Positions 1 through 8,585 of a stretch of 64,000 nucleotides of DNA are shown here, piece by piece. The stretch spans positions 1,955,475-2,019,474 of the forward strand of contig NZ_JAFEJK010000001.1 in NCBI RefSeq assembly GCF_016888515.1. Reading direction: 5' to 3'. Below the pieces are notes generated by a model. The model was not told the DNA's origin. It did no database searches and saw nothing but the letters and a program-made list of their open reading frames with translations. A program made the translations under genes and the position numbers. Every line of letters begins with the position of its first letter. Position 1 is the first letter of the stretch. Origin of the DNA: Shimia biformata. GTDB taxonomy: Bacteria; Pseudomonadota; Alphaproteobacteria; Rhodobacterales; Rhodobacteraceae.

Positions 1-432
1 GTCGCGCTGGTGCAGGGCGGGTTCGACGTGCCCGAGGCATGGTCGGACTGGCTGATCTCGCACACCCAGCGGTTCACCGTGGAAACCGGCGGGCAGACCA
101 CCGGCCATGACGATTACCATGAATTCCTGGTCACCAACTGGATGCTGGCCGCCACCGGGCAGCGCGCCTTCGTGAAACCGCTGACGCCCGAGCGCATGGC
201 GTTTTACCGCCCCGACGGGGTGGCGGGGCCGCTGCGCGAACTGTCGGAATGTATGTACAAGCTGGACGACCGCCGCTCGGCCGACTGGGAGGCGATGCGC
301 CCTGTGGTCCTTGACCATATGTCCGAGGACGCCCGCCATGTCATCACCGAAGCTGAGGGATCCTGTCGCGATTTTGATGCGTTTTTCCAAGGGTTTGCAC
401 GGGCAGGTAGCCTGTCAGGGGCGGCGCTGTGA
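1..432 (+). CDS. Unrecognised protein, C-terminal part (5' end outside window)
   Basis: The reading frame is open from the first base, so this is the last ~143 residues of a longer protein. It contains the stretches QTTGHDDYHEFLVTNW and LRELSECMYKLDDR and ends SGAAL. I see no signal peptide, membrane segment or motif that I can assign; the composition is that of a soluble, charged protein. Its TGA stop overlaps the GTG start of the downstream DMT exporter (GTGA), so the two are probably cotranscribed and translationally coupled. Family unknown; no function is proposed. Confidence 0.75.
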   Translation, partial: VALVQGGFDVPEAWSDWLISHTQRFTVETGGQTTGHDDYHEFLVTNWMLAATGQRAFVKPLTPERMAFYRPDGVAGPLRELSECMYKLDDRRSADWEAMRPVVLDHMSEDARHVITEAEGSCRDFDAFFQGFARAGSLSGAAL

Positions 433-1370
433 TCGCCGTCCGCAATACCGCGCTTCTGGGGGCGGGGCTGACGCTGGCCTATACGCTGGCGATTTCCTGT
501 GCTGATGCGATCACCAAGTTCATCGCCGCCGGCTATGCCGCGCCCCAGCTTTTCTGTCTCTCCGGCGCCATCGTCGCCTTGCTCAGCTGGCTTGGCGGTC
601 GGGCCGGGCAGGGCAGGGCCGGGGGCAGGGGAAACCTGCGCACGATCTGTCCCCGCGCCATGGCGCTGCGGTCGGCGCTGACTGTCGCCGGGTCGGTTGC
701 GTTTTTCTATGCGTTCAAACTGCTGCCCTTTGCAGAAGTCTTTGTTTTCATTGGCCTCATGCCGCTGTTTGCCGGGGTGTTTTCGGGCCTGATCCTGGGA
801 GAACATGTGCGCCCCGTGGCCTGGACCGCGCTTCTGGCCGGGTTCCTAGGGGTTCTGTGCCTGTTCCCGGTTGGTGTCACGGCGATTTCCGCCGGGCATC
901 TGGTGGCGCTGGCGGCCTCGGTTCTGGGGACGTTGTCGATGATTCTCGCCCGCTATATCGGGCGCTATGAAAGCAACGCGCTGGCGCAGGTTTTCTATCC
1001 CAACCTGTCCCTGTTCCTTGCCATGGCGCTGGCCTTGCCCTTTGTCTATCAGCCGATGGGCGCGGGCGATCTGGCCTGGGTTGTGGCCTATGCGGTGGCC
1101 CTGTTTGTCGCGCGCTGGCTTCTGGTGGTCGCGCTGCGCCACCTCGCGGCCTTTGCCGTGACCCCGCTTCTGAACTTCCAGTTTGTCTGGATGGTGGGCC
1201 TTGGCGCGGTGTTTTTCGGCGAATACCCAGCGGCCAACATCTATCTGGGCGTGGTGATCGTGGTCGCGGCGGGGCTGTTCCTGGTTTATGACCAGCTGGT
1301 TCCGGCAACCGCGAAACCCACCCGCATCCCGGCGATCCGCTTGCCGAGATTCGTCACGCAAAGAAGATGA
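429..1370 (+). CDS. DMT-superfamily (EamA) transporter
   Basis: A 313-residue inner-membrane protein with about ten hydrophobic segments arranged as two EamA repeats, the pattern of drug/metabolite exporters. The first repeat begins with the LGAGLTLAYTLAIS helix and the second around residue 150 (SAGHLVALAASVLG). The C-terminus is short and basic (RLPRFVTQRR), consistent with a cytoplasmic tail. GTG is taken as the start because it overlaps the preceding stop in a GTGA arrangement. Substrate is unknown; relatives move amino acids, metabolites or purines. Two more paralogues lie in this window, at about 25 and 28 kb. Family assignment is firm; the cargo is not inferable. Confidence 0.88.
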   Translation: MIAVRNTALLGAGLTLAYTLAISCADAITKFIAAGYAAPQLFCLSGAIVALLSWLGGRAGQGRAGGRGNLRTICPRAMALRSALTVAGSVAFFYAFKLLPFAEVFVFIGLMPLFAGVFSGLILGEHVRPVAWTALLAGFLGVLCLFPVGVTAISAGHLVALAASVLGTLSMILARYIGRYESNALAQVFYPNLSLFLAMALALPFVYQPMGAGDLAWVVAYAVALFVARWLLVVALRHLAAFAVTPLLNFQFVWMVGLGAVFFGEYPAANIYLGVVIVVAAGLFLVYDQLVPATAKPTRIPAIRLPRFVTQRR

Positions 1371-1393
1371 AGTTCGGCCTGTAAGTCGCTCTA

Positions 1394-1720
1394 TCAGATA
1401 GAGAAACTGGTTCCGCATCCGCAAGAACTGGTGGCGTTCGGATTGTCGATCACGAACCGCGCGCCGATCAGCTCTTCGCTGAAATCAATCGTGGCATTGG
1501 CCAGGAACGGCAGCGAAACGGAATCGATCACGACCTTTTCGCCATGGCCTTCCAGAACCACGTCGTCATCCGCCGGGTCATCCAGCTTGATCTCGTATTG
1601 AAATCCCGAACAGCCGCCACCCTCGACCGCGACGCGCAATGCCTGGCCTTGCGCCCCTGCACCGATTTCGGCCAGTCGCTCAAATGCACGCTCTGTCACT
1701 TTTGGCGGGATCTGCATCAT
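1394..1720 (-). CDS. erpA: A-type Fe-S carrier / insertion protein, ErpA-like
   Basis: A 108-residue HesB/IscA-family protein that binds and delivers Fe-S clusters to apo-enzymes in the cytoplasm. The three invariant cysteines are present: Cys37 in EGGGCSGF and Cys100/Cys102 in SSCGCG near the C-terminus. Length matches the family. It is transcribed away from dgt across a 107-bp divergent intergenic region that contains a perfect 6-bp inverted repeat (GCCCGG, 6-nt loop, CCGGGC, 1750-1767). ErpA is chosen over IscA because there is no isc/suf cluster nearby and stand-alone copies next to dgt are usual in this order, as I recall. The subfamily call is an inference. Confidence 0.88.
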   Translation of the reverse strand: MMQIPPKVTERAFERLAEIGAGAQGQALRVAVEGGGCSGFQYEIKLDDPADDDVVLEGHGEKVVIDSVSLPFLANATIDFSEELIGARFVIDNPNATSSCGCGTSFSI

Positions 1721-1827
1721 GGGCTCCGATTGGGTTGTTCGCGCGAAATGCCCGGTTCAACCCGGGCGCAGAGTGCAATATAGAAAGCCTGACGGCAGGC
1801 GACAAGGACAAGAGCGGGGACAAACTC

Positions 1828-2967
1828 ATGCACGCGCCATATGCCTCGGATCCGAAAACCGTAAAGGGACGGCGGTTTTCGGAAGAGGAAAGCACGTTCC
1901 GGTCCTGTTTCCAGCGGGATCGCGACAGGATCATCCATTCCGGCGCCTTCCGGCGTCTGAAGCACAAGACGCAGGTTTTCGTCGAACACGAGGGCGATTA
2001 TTTCCGCACCCGCCTGACCCATTCGATCGAGGTGGCGCAGGTGGCGCGCACGATCTCGGGTGCGCTGGGGCTTGAGGGCAGCCTGACCGAGGCCGTGGCT
2101 CTGGCCCATGACCTTGGGCATACGCCCTTCGGTCACACCGGAGAGGACGCGCTGGACCTGTTGATGGCCCCTTATGGCGGCTTCGATCACAATGCGCAGG
2201 CGGTCAAGATCGTGACCTCGCTGGAACGGCATTACGCCGATTTCGATGGGATGAACCTCGTCTGGGAAACCCTTGAAGGCATTGCAAAACATAACGGTCC
2301 GGTGACGGGCGATCTGCCCTATGCGCTGGCCGATTACAACGCCATTCACGACCTCGAACTGCACACATTCGCCAGTGCCGAGGCGCAGGTCGCCGCGCTT
2401 GCCGATGACATCGCCTATAACAACCACGACCTGCATGACGGGCTGCGCGCGGGGCTGTTCACCGAAGACGACATTCAGAGCCTGCCGATCGTCGGCGCCT
2501 GTTTCGCCGAGGTTGATCGCCTCTATCCCGGCCTCGACCGCAAGCGCCGCCGGTACGAGGCGCTGCGTCGGGTCTTTGGCGTGATGGTGTCGGACGTGAT
2601 CGACACATCCTCCGATCTTCTGACAACCAGCGGTGCGACCTCGGCGCAGGACATCCGCGACCTTGGCCGCCCGGTGATCCGGTTTTCCGACGCGCTGTGG
2701 TCGGACCTGAAGGAAATCCGCCATTTCCTGTTCACCCGCATGTATCGCGCGCCCTCGGTCATGGAAAAACGCGCCGAGGTGACGGTGGTCGTGAACGACT
2801 TGTTCCCGCTGTTCATGAAACGGACCGAGTTGTTGCCGTCGGACTGGCGCAAGGATGTCGAGGCGGCAACGGATGAGACCGCGCTGGCGCGGATCGTGTC
2901 GGACTATATCGCCGGGATGACCGACCGTTTTGCGCTTCAGGAACATGCCCGATTGCTGGGCGAATGA
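1828..2967 (+). CDS. dgt: dGTP triphosphohydrolase (dGTPase-like HD protein)
   Basis: A 379-residue HD-domain protein of the deoxyguanosinetriphosphate triphosphohydrolase family, which cleaves dNTPs to the nucleoside and triphosphate. The metal-binding HD signature is visible: Arg/His in TRLTHS (His65) and the HD pair in ALAHDLGHTPFGH (His94-Asp95). The ATG at 1828 is preferred over in-frame starts up to 63 codons upstream because it has a GCGGGGA ribosome site 7 nt ahead and because upstream residues are low-complexity and would run into the erpA promoter. argS follows 55 bp downstream on the same strand. Confidence 0.92.
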   Translation: MHAPYASDPKTVKGRRFSEEESTFRSCFQRDRDRIIHSGAFRRLKHKTQVFVEHEGDYFRTRLTHSIEVAQVARTISGALGLEGSLTEAVALAHDLGHTPFGHTGEDALDLLMAPYGGFDHNAQAVKIVTSLERHYADFDGMNLVWETLEGIAKHNGPVTGDLPYALADYNAIHDLELHTFASAEAQVAALADDIAYNNHDLHDGLRAGLFTEDDIQSLPIVGACFAEVDRLYPGLDRKRRRYEALRRVFGVMVSDVIDTSSDLLTTSGATSAQDIRDLGRPVIRFSDALWSDLKEIRHFLFTRMYRAPSVMEKRAEVTVVVNDLFPLFMKRTELLPSDWRKDVEAATDETALARIVSDYIAGMTDRFALQEHARLLGE

Positions 2968-3022
2968 TTGACGGCGTGAACAGGGGTGGTAAACCCGCCC
3001 CAAACGCATGAGGACAAGACAG

Positions 3023-4768
3023 ATGAACCTGTTCAGTGACATTCGCGTGGCCGTGATCGGCGCGCTGGAGCAGATGGTGGCCGAGGGCACGCTGCCCGCG
3101 GGGCTTGATTTTGGCAACGTCGCGGTGGAACCGCCGCGCGACGCCGCCCATGGCGACATGGCGACAAACGCCGCGATGGTGCTGGCCAAGCCCGCAAAGA
3201 TGAAGCCGCGCGACATTGCCGAGGCTCTGGCCGCCAAGCTGGCCGATGTCGATGCCATCACCAGCGCCGAGGTCGCCGGACCCGGTTTCCTGAACCTGCG
3301 CCTTGCGCCCGGCCTGTGGCAGGGGTTGGTGAAACAGGTGCTGGAGACCGGCATCGGCTTTGGCCGCTCGGACATGGGGCAGGGGCAGCGCGTGAATGTC
3401 GAATATGTTTCGGCCAACCCGACAGGTCCGTTGCATGTCGGCCATACCCGTGGCGCGGTCTTTGGCGATGCGCTGGCGTCCCTGCTGGATTTCGCCGGGT
3501 TCGACGTCACCCGCGAATACTACATCAACGACGGTGGCGCGCAGGTTGATGTGCTGGCGCGTTCGGTCTACCTGCGCTACCTCGAAGCGCATGGCCAGGA
3601 GGTCGCGTTCGAAGATGGCACCTATCCCGGCGACTACCTGATCCCGGTGGGCGAGGCGCTGAAAGACAAGGTGGGCGACGCCTATGTCGATCAGCCCGAG
3701 GATGTCTGGCTGGCCGAGGTGCGCGAGTTTGCAACGGACGCGATGATGGACCTCATCCGCGACGACCTGAAACAGCTGGGCGTCGAGATGGACGTGTTCT
3801 TTTCCGAAAAGTCGCTTTATGGCACCGGTCTGATCGAAGCCGCATTGAAGACGCTTGAGGACAAGGGTCTGATCTATGAAGGCGTGCTGGAACCGCCCAA
3901 GGGCAAGACGCCCGAGGACTGGGAACCCCGCGAACAGACCCTGTTCAAATCCACCGAACATGGCGATGACGTCGACCGCCCGGTGAAGAAATCGGACGGG
4001 TCCTGGACCTATTTCGCGCCGGACATCGCCTATCATTTTGACAAGGTTTCCAGAGGGTTCGACGCGCTTATTGATGTGTTTGGCGCCGACCACGGCGGTT
4101 ATGTCAAACGCATGAAGGCAGCCGTTTCCGCACTGTCCGATGGCAAGGTGCCGCTGGATATCAAGCTGACCCAGCTGGTGAAGTTGTGGAAAAATGGCGA
4201 GCCGTTCAAGATGTCGAAACGCGCCGGCAATTTCGTCACCCTGCGCGACGTGGTCGAGCAGGTCGGCCCCGACGTCACCCGCTTCGTGATGCTGACCCGC
4301 AAGAATGACGCGCCGCTGGATTTCGACTTTGACAAGGTGCTGGAACAGTCGCGTGAAAACCCGGTGTTTTACGTGCAATACGCCCATGCCCGTGTCTGTT
4401 CCGTCCTGCGCAAGGCGGCGGAGGCGGGGATTGCCGTCGATGACGCGACGCTGGCCGCGGCCGACCTGACCAAGCTCGACCACGAGGCCGAGATCGCGGT
4501 CGCCAAGAAAATCGCCGAATGGCCGCGTCTGGTCGAAATCGCCGCCCGCACAAATGAGCCGCATCGCGTGGCCTTTTATCTCTATGACCTCGCCAGCGAC
4601 CTGCACTCGCTCTGGAACCGGGGCAACGATCAGCCCGGCCTGCGCTTCCTGCAAGAGGGCGATCCGGCCACAAGTCAGGCAAAAATCGCGCTGGCCCGGT
4701 CTGTCGCCGTTGTCATTTCGGCAGGTCTTGGTATTCTTGGCGTCAACCCGGCCGAAGAGATGCGGTAA
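3023..4768 (+). CDS. argS: Arginyl-tRNA synthetase
   Basis: A 581-residue class I aminoacyl-tRNA synthetase charging tRNA-Arg. The N-terminal additional domain precedes the HIGH motif, here HVGH at residues 138-141 ([12 protein letters not shown]), and KMSKR is at 396-400 followed by [11 protein letters not shown]. The C-terminal anticodon-binding DALR domain ends the protein. Length is normal. The ATG at 3023 is preferred to the ATG five codons upstream because AGGACAAGACAG places an AGGA ribosome site correctly for the second one. It lies between dgt and a SPOR-domain gene on the same strand. Confidence 0.96.
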   Translation: MNLFSDIRVAVIGALEQMVAEGTLPAGLDFGNVAVEPPRDAAHGDMATNAAMVLAKPAKMKPRDIAEALAAKLADVDAITSAEVAGPGFLNLRLAPGLWQGLVKQVLETGIGFGRSDMGQGQRVNVEYVSANPTGPLHVGHTRGAVFGDALASLLDFAGFDVTREYYINDGGAQVDVLARSVYLRYLEAHGQEVAFEDGTYPGDYLIPVGEALKDKVGDAYVDQPEDVWLAEVREFATDAMMDLIRDDLKQLGVEMDVFFSEKSLYGTGLIEAALKTLEDKGLIYEGVLEPPKGKTPEDWEPREQTLFKSTEHGDDVDRPVKKSDGSWTYFAPDIAYHFDKVSRGFDALIDVFGADHGGYVKRMKAAVSALSDGKVPLDIKLTQLVKLWKNGEPFKMSKRAGNFVTLRDVVEQVGPDVTRFVMLTRKNDAPLDFDFDKVLEQSRENPVFYVQYAHARVCSVLRKAAEAGIAVDDATLAAADLTKLDHEAEIAVAKKIAEWPRLVEIAARTNEPHRVAFYLYDLASDLHSLWNRGNDQPGLRFLQEGDPATSQAKIALARSVAVVISAGLGILGVNPAEEMR

Positions 4769-4843
4769 AAACCGCACAAGTCCGGGGGTTGAGGAAAAGG
4801 CAAGAGACCCCCGGCGCAATGCATCGCCGGTGGCAGCGAGGCG

Positions 4844-5848
4844 ATGATGGCAGAGATTCCAATGTCCGGTCACTATGGTGACTCCGGCGGTGACGGTGGC
4901 CCGAAACGGTCCATGGCACCGCTGGTCAGCGTTGCGGGGGCGGTCATGTCCCTGGCACTGGTCGCGGGCACGGGCGTCTGGGGCTACAAGCTTTTGATGC
5001 GGGACGTCAGCGGCGTTCCCGTGGTGCGCGCGGTCGAAGGCCCGATGCGGATGGCGCCGGAAAACCCCGGCGGTCAACAGGCCGATCACCAGGGGCTGGC
5101 CGTCAACTCGGTGGCCGCCGAGGGCATCGCCGCGAAACCCGCCGACCGTCTTGTCCTTGCGCCGTCACCAATTGACCTGACCCAGGATGACCGCGCGGTG
5201 ACGCTGGCCAACCTGCCGAAGGTCGACGCGCAAGCCATTGAAGTTGCGCCAAAACCTGAAACGCAGGCGCAGGCCGAAATCGTCGCCCCGGCGCCGCTGA
5301 ACCCGAAACAGGTGGCGTCGATCAAGGCGCTTGCCGATCAAATCGCGGCGGAAACCGCGGCGCTTGAATCAAGCGACGATCCGGTTGAGACCGAACCGGT
5401 CAAGACCGCGCTGGCCGAACCCGAAGCGAAACCCGACCTGCCCAAGACCGCGCCGGGCATGGAGTCTCATGGCATGGTCAACCGGTCGCCGCGTCCGCGC
5501 CTGCGGCCTTCGACTGCGTCCGATGTCGTGCTGGCATCCGCCGATCCCAAGGCCATCGCTGCCGGGCCGGTGGTGACGCCCGAAGAAAACGTGCCGCCCG
5601 GCACCCGTCTGGTGCAACTGGGCGCCTTCGCCTCGCCAGAGATCGCAGCGGCAGAGTGGTCCAAACTGTCCGACCGCTTCGAGGAAATCCTCGACGGCCG
5701 CACCCGCGTGATCCAGAAGGCATCCAGCGGCGGCAAGACCTTCTATCGTCTGCGCGCCATGGGCTTTGCCGATTTGTCCGACGCCCGCCGCACCTGTTCC
5801 GCCCTCAAGGCCGAACGTGCCGACTGTATCCCCGTGGTCGCACGGTGA
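4844..5848 (+). CDS. SPOR-domain envelope protein
   Basis: A 334-residue bitopic inner-membrane protein. After a short cytoplasmic N-terminus there is one membrane helix at about residues 25-50 (PLVSVAGAVMSLALVAG), then a long Ala/Pro/Glu-rich periplasmic linker, and a C-terminal SPOR domain from about residue 250 (TRLVQLGAFASPEIA to CIPVVAR). SPOR domains bind denuded glycan strands of peptidoglycan at division sites. Two in-frame ATGs start the gene (4844 and 4847); the first is reported. Its stop overlaps the GTG of nagZ, so a SPOR protein and a murein-recycling enzyme are coupled. No FtsN-specific feature is visible, so no symbol is given. Confidence 0.9.
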   Translation: MMAEIPMSGHYGDSGGDGGPKRSMAPLVSVAGAVMSLALVAGTGVWGYKLLMRDVSGVPVVRAVEGPMRMAPENPGGQQADHQGLAVNSVAAEGIAAKPADRLVLAPSPIDLTQDDRAVTLANLPKVDAQAIEVAPKPETQAQAEIVAPAPLNPKQVASIKALADQIAAETAALESSDDPVETEPVKTALAEPEAKPDLPKTAPGMESHGMVNRSPRPRLRPSTASDVVLASADPKAIAAGPVVTPEENVPPGTRLVQLGAFASPEIAAAEWSKLSDRFEEILDGRTRVIQKASSGGKTFYRLRAMGFADLSDARRTCSALKAERADCIPVVAR

Positions 5849-6849
5849 GCGCCTTTGGCGCGACCATTTTCGGATGTGAAGGTCTGCGTCTAAGCGCTGA
5901 CGAAAAGGCGTTTTTTCGCGCTGCTCGTCCGTTTGGCTTCATCCTGTTTGCCCGCAATATCGACACTGCTGACCAGGTGCGGTCCTTGTGTGACGAATTG
6001 CGCGACTGCGTTTCGCATCACGCGCCGATCCTGATTGACCAGGAAGGCGGTCGGGTTCAGCGCCTGCGCCCGCCGCTGGCGACCGAATGGCTGCCGCCTT
6101 TGGATGAGGTCGCCCGCGCCGGGAAAGATGCCGCGCGGGTGATGTATCTGCGGTCCTGCCTGATCGCGCAGGAACAGCTGGCCCTTGGCATCGACGCCAA
6201 CTGCGCGCCGATGGTCGATGTCGCCATGGACGCCACGCATCCGTTCCTCAAGAACCGCTGCTATGGCACTGATCCTGAACAGGTTTCCCTGATTGGCCGT
6301 GCCGTCGCGGACGGGCTTTTGGCGGGGGGTGTCTGGCCGGTTCTGAAACATGTGCCGGGCCATGGCCGCGCGGTGCTGGACAGCCATCTGGAACTGCCCC
6401 GCGTCGCGGCGGATCGTGCCGCGCTTGAGGGTGATTTCAAACCCTTCCGCGCCCTGAACGACCTGCCGATGGGCATGACCGCCCATATCGTGTTCGAGGC
6501 GCTGTCGGACAAACCCGCCACCACCGATCCCGCCATGATAACCCTGATCCGCGACGAGATCGGGTTTGATGGCCTGTTGATGACCGACGATATCTCGATG
6601 GAGGCGCTGTCGGGCGATCTGGCGTCCCGCGCTCGGGCCTCGATCGCGGCGGGCTGCGATGTGGTGCTTTATTGCAAGGGCGTCTTGTCCGAGCTTGAAG
6701 CCGTGGCCGAGGCGTCCGGCGACATGACCCACGCGGCAGAGGCCCGCGCCCGGGCCGTGCTTGCCGCCCGCCCGGTCCCTGCGCAGGTTGACATTGCCGC
6801 CCTCAGAGCCGAATTTGAGGCGCTGAGCAGCGGGCAGGGACATGGCTGA
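5845..6849 (+). CDS. nagZ: Beta-N-acetylhexosaminidase (GH3), NagZ-like
   Basis: A 334-residue cytoplasmic glycoside hydrolase family 3 enzyme that removes GlcNAc from anhydro-muropeptides during murein recycling. Signature stretches are DQEGGR (residues 65-70), KHVPGHG (168-174, the catalytic His/Asp loop region) and MTDDISM (246-252, with Asp248 as the likely nucleophile). It is single-domain and family-typical in length. The GTG start overlaps the upstream SPOR gene by 4 bp, while longer in-frame starts would overlap that gene by nearly 200 bp. Its 3' end overlaps scpA by 8 bp. The product 1,6-anhydroMurNAc is the substrate of AnmK, encoded at about 21.2-22.3 kb. Confidence 0.93.
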   Translation: MSAFGATIFGCEGLRLSADEKAFFRAARPFGFILFARNIDTADQVRSLCDELRDCVSHHAPILIDQEGGRVQRLRPPLATEWLPPLDEVARAGKDAARVMYLRSCLIAQEQLALGIDANCAPMVDVAMDATHPFLKNRCYGTDPEQVSLIGRAVADGLLAGGVWPVLKHVPGHGRAVLDSHLELPRVAADRAALEGDFKPFRALNDLPMGMTAHIVFEALSDKPATTDPAMITLIRDEIGFDGLLMTDDISMEALSGDLASRARASIAAGCDVVLYCKGVLSELEAVAEASGDMTHAAEARARAVLAARPVPAQVDIAALRAEFEALSSGQGHG

Positions 6850-7639
6850 AGACGTCTTCGAAACGGATCAGAAACAATCGGTTGAGGAACGGCTTGCGGC
6901 CGAGGCGCTGATTGTCGATGTCGACGGGTTCGAAGGCCCGCTGGACGTCCTGTTGATCCTGTCACGCACGCAGAAAGTGGACCTGCGCAAGATTTCGATC
7001 CTGCATCTGGCCCAGCAATACCTGGCCTTTGTCGAAAAGGCGAAGTCGCTGCGCATCGAACTGGCTGCCGATTACCTTGTGATGGCGGCGTGGCTGGCAT
7101 TTCTGAAATCCCGCCTGTTGCTGCCGCCTGACCCCAGCGAAGAGGGGCCGACAGGCGAAGAACTGGCCGCACACCTGGCCTTTCAGCTTGAGCGGTTGCA
7201 GGCGATGCGCGACAGCGCCGCAAAGCTGATGGCGCGCGACCGGCTGGGCCGGGATTTCTTTGCCCGCGGCCTGCCCGAGGATGTGACGCGGGTGCGCCGG
7301 GTGCGTTATACCGCGACGCTTCTGGACCTGATGCAGGGCTATGCCCGCATCCGCACCAAGGACGAATTCCGCCCCTTCGTGATGGACCGCGACTCGGTCT
7401 TTACCATGGAAGAGGCGCTGGAGCGGATGCGTGGGCTGATCGGGTTCGCCGGGGCCTGGACCGATATCCTCTCCTATCTGCCCGATGGCTGGGGCAATGA
7501 CCCCAAGCGCCGCCGCTCGGCCACCGCCGCGACCTTTGCCGCCTCGCTGGAACTGGCGAAAGAAGGCAAGGTCGAGATCCGGCAAAACGGGACATTCGCG
7601 CCGATCCAACTGCGCAGACGAGATCAAGATCATGCCTGA
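6842..7639 (+). CDS. scpA: Segregation and condensation protein A
   Basis: A 265-residue kleisin subunit of the SMC-ScpAB condensin complex that organises the chromosome. The N-terminal kleisin segment VDGFEGPLDVLLILSRTQKV, close to residues 25-45, is diagnostic, and a C-terminal winged-helix region follows (GKVEIRQNGTFAPI). It overlaps nagZ by 8 bp and scpB by 8 bp, so the SPOR-nagZ-scpA-scpB run is very likely one transcript. The Smc partner is not encoded in this window. Confidence 0.94.
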   Translation: MAEDVFETDQKQSVEERLAAEALIVDVDGFEGPLDVLLILSRTQKVDLRKISILHLAQQYLAFVEKAKSLRIELAADYLVMAAWLAFLKSRLLLPPDPSEEGPTGEELAAHLAFQLERLQAMRDSAAKLMARDRLGRDFFARGLPEDVTRVRRVRYTATLLDLMQGYARIRTKDEFRPFVMDRDSVFTMEEALERMRGLIGFAGAWTDILSYLPDGWGNDPKRRRSATAATFAASLELAKEGKVEIRQNGTFAPIQLRRRDQDHA

Positions 7640-8291
7640 AGATATTGAAACAAAAGAAGAAAGCCTGTTCGAAGCCCCGCCGATGGCAGAGCAGGAACGC
7701 ATGTGCGAAGCGATTCTGTTTGCCAGCGCCGAGCCGGTCTCGATCAAGGATCTGAACGCACGCATGCCCCATGGCTGCGACGCGGCCGAGGCGCTGGTGC
7801 ATCTGCGCAAACGTTATGAGGGGCGTGGCGTCCACCTGGTCAAGGTCGGTGATGCCTGGGCCTTTCGCACCGCGGCCGACCTTGGTTTCCTGATGCAGAA
7901 GGAAACGGTCGAAACCCGCAAGCTTTCCCGCGCGGCGGTCGAAACGCTTGCGATCATCGCCTATCACCAACCCGTCACCCGCGCCGAAATCGAAGAGATT
8001 CGCGGCGTGTCGGTCAGCCGGGGCACGATCGACCAGTTGATCGAAATGGAGTGGATCCGCTTTGGCCGCCGCAAGATGACACCGGGCCGCCCGGTGACAT
8101 TTGTTGTGACGCAGTCTTTCCTCGACCATTTCGGCCTTGAAAGCGCCCGCGACCTGCCGGGGCTGAAAGAGCTACGCGCCGCCGGTCTTTTGGAAAACCG
8201 CCCGCCCCCGGGGGCGGTGCCGGGACCGATGGGTGAGGATGGCGAGGACCAAGAGGACGCCGAAGGCCAGTCGGAACTGTTCGAAGACTGA
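7632..8291 (+). CDS. scpB: Segregation and condensation protein B
   Basis: A 219-residue ScpB protein that dimerises and binds the centre of ScpA in the condensin complex. Two winged-helix domains are apparent: the first around CEAILFASAEPVSIKDL, the second with ETLAIIAYHQPVTRAEIE and GVSVSRGTIDQLIE, which are strongly family-specific. The C-terminal tail is acidic and Pro/Gly-rich (EDGEDQEDAEG), probably disordered. ATG at 7632 overlaps the scpA stop by 8 bp and replaces a longer, out-of-register in-frame extension inside scpA. Confidence 0.94.
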   Translation: MPEDIETKEESLFEAPPMAEQERMCEAILFASAEPVSIKDLNARMPHGCDAAEALVHLRKRYEGRGVHLVKVGDAWAFRTAADLGFLMQKETVETRKLSRAAVETLAIIAYHQPVTRAEIEEIRGVSVSRGTIDQLIEMEWIRFGRRKMTPGRPVTFVVTQSFLDHFGLESARDLPGLKELRAAGLLENRPPPGAVPGPMGEDGEDQEDAEGQSELFED

Positions 8292-8360
8292 TCCCAATGC
8301 CTTAAAATAGGCACGATTGGTTCTTATCTTTACGCCGAGGCAGTTCGCGGAGCGACCAAG

Positions 8361-8573
8361 ATGAACATGAACCAACTGATCAACATGATCACCCGGATCT
8401 TTGTCCGCAAGGCGGTCAATTCCGGTATGCGCGCGGGCATGAATGCCATGTCCGGTGGAAAAGGGCAGGGTGGTCAGGCGGGTGGCAAGCAGGCCAAACA
8501 GCCCGGCCAGCAGCAGATGAAACAGACCAAACAGGCCATGCGCATGGCGCGCCGGATGACGCGGTTGCGCTGA
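8361..8573 (+). CDS. Small basic hypothetical protein
   Basis: A 70-residue, strongly basic protein with a hydrophobic N-terminal half-helix (MNQLINMITRIFVRKAV), a Gly/Gln/Lys-rich low-complexity middle and a Met/Arg-rich end (ARRMTRLR). It looks like a short membrane- or nucleic-acid-associated peptide; no catalytic motif is visible. It sits 69 bp after scpB on the same strand, and a 5-bp inverted repeat (TGCCT, 6-nt loop, AGGCA) lies in that gap. Codon use and GC match the neighbours, so it is probably a real gene. Function unknown. Confidence 0.6.
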   Translation: MNMNQLINMITRIFVRKAVNSGMRAGMNAMSGGKGQGGQAGGKQAKQPGQQQMKQTKQAMRMARRMTRLR

Positions 8574-8585
8574 CCTGACTGCGCC

